A DNA stretch of 16,757 nucleotides from Oscillospiraceae bacterium (GTDB lineage Bacteria > Bacillota > Clostridia > Oscillospirales > Oscillospiraceae): assembly GCA_902802215.1 (NCBI GenBank), contig CADCLH010000025.1:1-16757 (forward strand), read 5' to 3'. Below, piece by piece: positions 13,442 through 16,757 of this stretch. The position numbers were made by a program, and so were the translations under genes. A model generated the notes under the pieces. That model saw only the letters and a program-made list of their open reading frames with translations, searched no databases and was not told the DNA's origin. Numbering within the stretch: position 1 is the stretch's first letter; each line of letters starts with the position of its first letter.

Positions 13442-14557
13442 TTAGACGCGTTTGTCGAGAATTTCGGAATAGCGCGCGCGGAAACCGGAAAACGCCCCTT
13501 CATCCAGACTGTCGCGGATCTTCTGCATCAGGCTGTTGTAGAAATACAGGTTGTGCGTGACCGCAAAGCGCATGGCAAGCATCTCCTCCGCCTTGAAGAG
13601 ATGGCGGACATAGGCCCTTGAATACCGCCTGCAAACCGGACAAGTGCAGGCCGGATCGATGGGCAGCTCGTCCCGGGCGTACTTTTCGTTTTTGATATTG
13701 ATGATGCCGCCCCAGGTGAACAGATGGCCGTGACGTCCGTTGCGCGCGGGCATCACGCAGTCGAAGAAATCGACGCCGCGGGCGACGCTCTCGATGATGT
13801 TGCCCGGCGTCCCGACGCCCATCAGGTAGCGCGGTCTGTCCTTCGGCATGTATTCCTCCACCGCCTCGATGGTGTCGTACATCTCCCGATGGCTCTCCCC
13901 TACCGCAAGTCCGCCGATGGCGTAGCCGGGCAGGTCAAGCTCCGCGATCTTTTTCATATGCTCGATGCGGAGGTCATGGAACACCGCGCCCTGATTGATG
14001 CCGAAGAGCATCTGTCCGGGATTGACCGCGTTGTCCTCCGCGTTGTACGCCGCGAGAGCGGCCTTGCAGCGTTCGAGCCAGCGGAAGGTGCGGTCGCAGG
14101 AGCGCTGCACATAATCCCGCGGCGAGGGGATCTTGACGCATTCGTCAAAGGCCATGGCGATATCGGAGCCGAGATTCGCCTGGATGCGCATGCTCTCCTC
14201 GGGCCCCATAAAGATATGGCGGCCGTCCACATGGGAGTTGAACTTGACGCCCTCCTCGCTGATCTTGCGGAGCTTGTGAAAGCCGCCGCTGTCGGTGAGG
14301 ATCGGGCCGTCCCAGGTCATAAAGCGGTGCAGCCCGCCCAGAGACTTGATCAGCTCGTCGCCGGGTCTGACATGCAGATGATAGGTGTTGGAGAGCTCGA
14401 CCTGACAGCCGATGGTCTTGAGATCGGCCGCCGAGAGCGCGCCCTTGATGGCGCCCTGGGTGCCGACGTTCATGAAGACGGGCGTCTGCACGCTGCCGTG
14501 CGGCGTGTTGAAAACACCGCGTCTTGCGCGGCCCTCCTGTTTGAGAAGCTGATACAC
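13442..14557 (-). CDS. tgt: Queuine/preQ1 tRNA-guanine transglycosylase Tgt
   Basis: Tgt exchanges guanine 34 in the anticodon of GUN tRNAs for preQ1 in bacteria. The 371 residues show the TIM-barrel family in full: Asp89 (TDSGG), Asp137 (AFDEC), GINQGA, GGLAVGE, and the nucleophile Asp265 (VDFFDCVMPARNGRHG). The zinc site is Cys303, Cys305, Cys308 and His334. Oddly, the loop after SGGF lacks five residues: the family reads SGGFQVFSL plus two or three more before RKI, whereas here SGGF is followed by HKL and RKI. The absent Gln lies in the base-binding pocket of the well-studied Zymomonas enzyme. The frame is intact, so activity is uncertain rather than excluded. Start is GTG at 14557, with AAGGAGG seven bases upstream; queA ends 11 bases before. 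Confidence 0.95.
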   Translation of the reverse strand: MYQLLKQEGRARRGVFNTPHGSVQTPVFMNVGTQGAIKGALSAADLKTIGCQVELSNTYHLHVRPGDELIKSLGGLHRFMTWDGPILTDSGGFHKLRKISEEGVKFNSHVDGRHIFMGPEESMRIQANLGSDIAMAFDECVKIPSPRDYVQRSCDRTFRWLERCKAALAAYNAEDNAVNPGQMLFGINQGAVFHDLRIEHMKKIAELDLPGYAIGGLAVGESHREMYDTIEAVEEYMPKDRPRYLMGVGTPGNIIESVARGVDFFDCVMPARNGRHGHLFTWGGIINIKNEKYARDELPIDPACTCPVCRRYSRAYVRHLFKAEEMLAMRFAVTHNLYFYNSLMQKIRDSLDEGAFSGFRARYSEILDKRV

Positions 14558-14568
14558 GGGCGCCCTCC

Positions 14569-15591
14569 TTACAGAATCAGCATCGCATCGCCGAAGGAGA
14601 AGAAGCGGTAGCGCTCCCTGACGGCGATCTCATAGGCGTGCAGGATATGCTCCCTCCCGGCCAGAGCGGAGACCAGCATGATCAGCGTACTCTCCGGCAG
14701 GTGGAAATTGGTCACCAGACCGTCGATGCACTTGAAGCGGTAGCCGGGATAGATGAAAATGCTGGTCCAGCCGGACGAGGCCTTCAGCGTCCCGTCCTCG
14801 GATGCGAAGCTCTCGAGCGTGCGGCAGGAGGTCGTGCCGACCGCGATGACGCGGCCGCCGCTGCGTTTGGTTTCGTTGACCGTGTCCGCGGTCTCCTGCG
14901 GGATGATGCAGAACTCCGCGTGCATCGGGTGGTCCTCGATCTCCTCCTCCTTGACCGGGCGGAAGGTGCCGAGGCCGACATGCAGCGTCAGGGTACAGAC
15001 CTTGACGCCCATCGCGCGGATCTGATCCAGCAACTCCGGCGTGAAGTGCAGCCCCGCCGTCGGGGCCGCGGCGCTCCCCAGCTCGCGGGAATAGACGGTC
15101 TGGTAGCGCTCGGCGTCCTGAAGCTCCTCCCGGATATAGGGCGGCAGCGGCATTTTGCCCAGGCGCTCAAGGATCTCCAGAAAGATCCCGTCGTAGTGAA
15201 ACTGCACGATCCGGTTTCCGCCCTCGGCCACCGCCTCGACGGTCGCCGTCAGCTCGCCGGAGCCGAAGCTGAGCTCCGTTCCGGGTTTGGTCTTGCGGCC
15301 CGGGCGGCTCAGGCACTCCCAGCGCCCGCCGCCCAGATCGCGCAGCAGCACGAGCTCGACCGCGCCGCCGGTCTTCCTCGCGCCGAGCAGCCGCGCCGGC
15401 AGGACGCGCGTGTCGTTGAGCACCAGACAGTCGCCCGCGCGCAGATACGCGGGCAGGTCGTAAAAATGCCGGTGCTCGACAGCCCCCGTTTCGGGGTCCA
15501 GATGCAGCAGGCGCGAGGCGTCGCGGCGCTCCAGCGGGGTCTGTGCGATCAGCTCCTCCGGCAGATCAAAAGAAAAATCCGTTCTTTTCAA
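14569..15591 (-). CDS. queA: S-adenosylmethionine:tRNA ribosyltransferase-isomerase QueA
   Basis: QueA transfers and isomerises the ribose of S-adenosylmethionine onto preQ1 in tRNA, giving epoxyqueuosine, the step after Tgt. The 340 residues are of normal length. Family signatures are the N-terminal FDLPEELIAQTPLERRDASRLL, the LNDTRVLPARLLG stretch (about 58-70), GLHFTPELL and LHVGLGTFRPV. Near the C-terminus come GTTSCRTLES and TNFHLPESTLIMLVSA. The start is TTG at 15591, with GGGAG about seven bases upstream; no in-frame ATG or GTG lies nearby. It is the first gene of a queA-tgt(-yajC) unit with an excellent promoter upstream. Confidence 0.96.
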   Translation of the reverse strand: MKRTDFSFDLPEELIAQTPLERRDASRLLHLDPETGAVEHRHFYDLPAYLRAGDCLVLNDTRVLPARLLGARKTGGAVELVLLRDLGGGRWECLSRPGRKTKPGTELSFGSGELTATVEAVAEGGNRIVQFHYDGIFLEILERLGKMPLPPYIREELQDAERYQTVYSRELGSAAAPTAGLHFTPELLDQIRAMGVKVCTLTLHVGLGTFRPVKEEEIEDHPMHAEFCIIPQETADTVNETKRSGGRVIAVGTTSCRTLESFASEDGTLKASSGWTSIFIYPGYRFKCIDGLVTNFHLPESTLIMLVSALAGREHILHAYEIAVRERYRFFSFGDAMLIL

Positions 15592-15626
15592 GATGTTCTC
15601 CCATTCCTTGTTATCATGCGGTGAGT

Positions 15627-15655
15627 ATTATAGCAGATGCTCTCCCCTTTTTCAA
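15627..15655 (-). promoter_or_regulatory. Sigma-A-type promoter of queA-tgt
   Basis: TTGAAA (15655-15650) and a perfect TATAAT (15632-15627) are separated by 17 bp on the minus strand. Transcription would begin about 30 bases before the TTG start. The dapA promoter must lie in the same 124-bp divergent gap, but I see only a weak TAGAAT near 15682 for it. Confidence 0.78.
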
Positions 15656-15715
15656 CGAATGATCGCGCTTTGTCTCACATAGAATGGCGGATGAAATCCA
15701 GTTTGGGAGGGTCCT

Positions 15716-16606
15716 ATGGTCAAAACACCGATCTTTCAAGGTTCCTGTACGGCGATCGTCACGCCGTTTCATGAGCACGGCGTCGATTATGAGCGGCTGA
15801 AAAAGAACCTCGCCTTCCAGTATGAAAACGGCACGGCGGCAATCGTCGTCTGCGGCACGACCGGAGAGAATGCGACGCTCACGCAGGAGGAACACGACGA
15901 GCTGGTGCGCGTCTGCATCCGGGAGTGCGCCGGGAAGATGAAGGTCATCGCCGGGATCGGGAGCAACAATACGCTCTCCGCCCTGCGCGCCGCGGAGAAC
16001 GCCAAAGCAGCCGGCGCGGACGGCGTCCTGATGGTGACGCCGTATTACAACAAGAGCACCCAGAGCGGACTGATCGCGCATTTCTCTTATGTTGCCGACC
16101 GCGTGGATGTGCCGATGATCCTGTACAACGTACCGAGCCGTACCGGGATCGGCCTGAGCGCCGAGACCTGCAAGGTCCTGTCGCAGCATCCGAACATCGT
16201 CGGGATCAAGGAGGCCTCCGGCGACATCGCGCTCGCCGGGAAGATCCGCAGCGCCTGCGGGGACGATCTCTTTCTCTGGAGCGGGAACGACGACTGCACC
16301 GTGCCGCTGATGGCGCTCGGCGCGCTGGGCGTGATCTCGGTGGCGAGCAACGTGGTCCCCGGCGCGGTCGCGAAGCTCTGCACGCTCTGTCTGGACGGCG
16401 CCTTCTCCGACGCTGCCGCGCTGTACGCCAAATACGCGGCCTTTTTCTCGGCGCTCTTTATCGAGACGAACCCCATCCCCGTCAAGGCCGCCATGAAGGC
16501 GCTCGGAACGGACAGCGGGCTGCTGCGTCTGCCGCTTGTGGAGATCGGCGCGGAGCATCAGGGGGCGCTGCTCTCCGCCATGCGCGGCGTCGGCCTGAAC
16601 GTTTAA
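15716..16606 (+). CDS. dapA: 4-hydroxy-tetrahydrodipicolinate synthase DapA
   Basis: DapA condenses pyruvate with aspartate-semialdehyde, the first committed step to diaminopimelate and lysine. In spore formers the same branch supplies dipicolinate. The 296 residues form the NAL/DapA TIM barrel. The key residues are present: the GTTGE motif (47-51), Tyr110/Tyr111 (TPYYNK), Tyr137 and Arg142 (YNVPSRTG) and the Schiff-base Lys165 (GIKEASGD). Together these favour DapA over other aldolases of the superfamily. The ATG follows GGGAGGG by about four bases. It is transcribed divergently from queA and ends at its own terminator, so it appears to be a single-gene unit; no other lysine gene is in the window. 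Confidence 0.95.
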   Translation: MVKTPIFQGSCTAIVTPFHEHGVDYERLKKNLAFQYENGTAAIVVCGTTGENATLTQEEHDELVRVCIRECAGKMKVIAGIGSNNTLSALRAAENAKAAGADGVLMVTPYYNKSTQSGLIAHFSYVADRVDVPMILYNVPSRTGIGLSAETCKVLSQHPNIVGIKEASGDIALAGKIRSACGDDLFLWSGNDDCTVPLMALGALGVISVASNVVPGAVAKLCTLCLDGAFSDAAALYAKYAAFFSALFIETNPIPVKAAMKALGTDSGLLRLPLVEIGAEHQGALLSAMRGVGLNV

Positions 16607-16614
16607 TCCCCTCT

Positions 16615-16651
16615 TGCCTTCGGCGCGCAACAGCGCCGGAGGCATTTTTTT
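16615..16651 (+). terminator. Terminator after dapA
   Basis: TGCC-CGGCGC (16615-16626) pairs with GCGCCG-GGCA (16633-16644) across a two-base internal mismatch, followed by seven T. It starts nine bases past the dapA stop. Confidence 0.9.
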
Positions 16652-16688
16652 GCGCTTGAGCGGCGCTGTGAGAAAAACGTCGGACCCC

Positions 16689-16717
16689 TTGTAAAACAAA
16701 CAGTTTTCCCGTATAAT
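16689..16717 (+). promoter_or_regulatory. Promoter of a gene beyond the right edge
   Basis: TTGTAA (16689-16694) and a perfect TATAAT (16712-16717) are separated by 17 bp on the plus strand. No start codon with a ribosome site is visible in the remaining 40 bases, so the gene lies outside the window. Confidence 0.6.
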
Positions 16718-16757
16718 AAAGTATCAAGGCAAGCAGACTGTCAGTCCGGCTCACGAA

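Noticed and set aside
15614..16699. 361-codon minus-strand open frame opposite dapA
   Set aside because: It is antisense to a certain dapA, spans both the divergent promoter gap and the dapA terminator, and has no domain.

Overview
The window looks like a chromosomal segment of a moderately GC-rich, spore-forming Firmicute of the Clostridia. An Oscillospiraceae/Ruminococcaceae-type gut organism is the best guess (inference). The reasons are a SpoIVA of exactly 492 residues, a CwlD-type cortex amidase, a SigH-type sigma factor, and the conserved Firmicute blocks ruvCAB, queA-tgt-yajC and trmK-nif3. No rRNA, tRNA or CRISPR array was seen.

Layout. (1) 1-997 is unlike the rest. About 490 bases of very GC-rich, hairpin-dense DNA without a convincing gene run into a 25-bp near-perfect hairpin (491-557). 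A strong ribosome site and a 67-codon orphan gene (572-775) follow. Then comes a leader with several dyads just upstream of a Xer-type tyrosine recombinase (998-1999, +). (2) A perfect bidirectional terminator (2009-2044) separates it from a long minus-strand stretch: radA, cwlD and spoIVA (repair and spore envelope), then nif3 and trmK, then two small cysteine-rich proteins and sigH. (3) The minus strand continues with the Holliday-junction genes ruvC-ruvA-ruvB, preceded by xerD. (4) Next come an unrecognised membrane protein, an AT-rich gap, a YrzE/TIGR04086 membrane protein, yajC, tgt and queA. (5) dapA lies divergently on the plus strand with its own terminator. A promoter at the right edge points to a gene outside the window.

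Functional logic. RadA, RuvABC and two Xer recombinases cover recombination and chromosome resolution. QueA and Tgt make queuosine in tRNA, and YajC assists SecDF. SigH, SpoIVA and CwlD belong to sporulation. DapA makes the lysine/diaminopimelate precursor that also feeds spore dipicolinate. Several sigma-A-like promoters and hairpin terminators can be read directly, so most transcription units can be delimited.

The most notable oddities are: the GC hairpin field and large hairpin before the orphan gene; dyads flanking the recombinase promoter; a perfect operator-like inverted repeat around the cwlD -10 box; a hairpin that would hide the spoIVA ribosome site; a five-residue in-frame gap in the active-site loop of Tgt; and a terminator whose U-tract overlaps the likely start codon of the yrzE-like gene.
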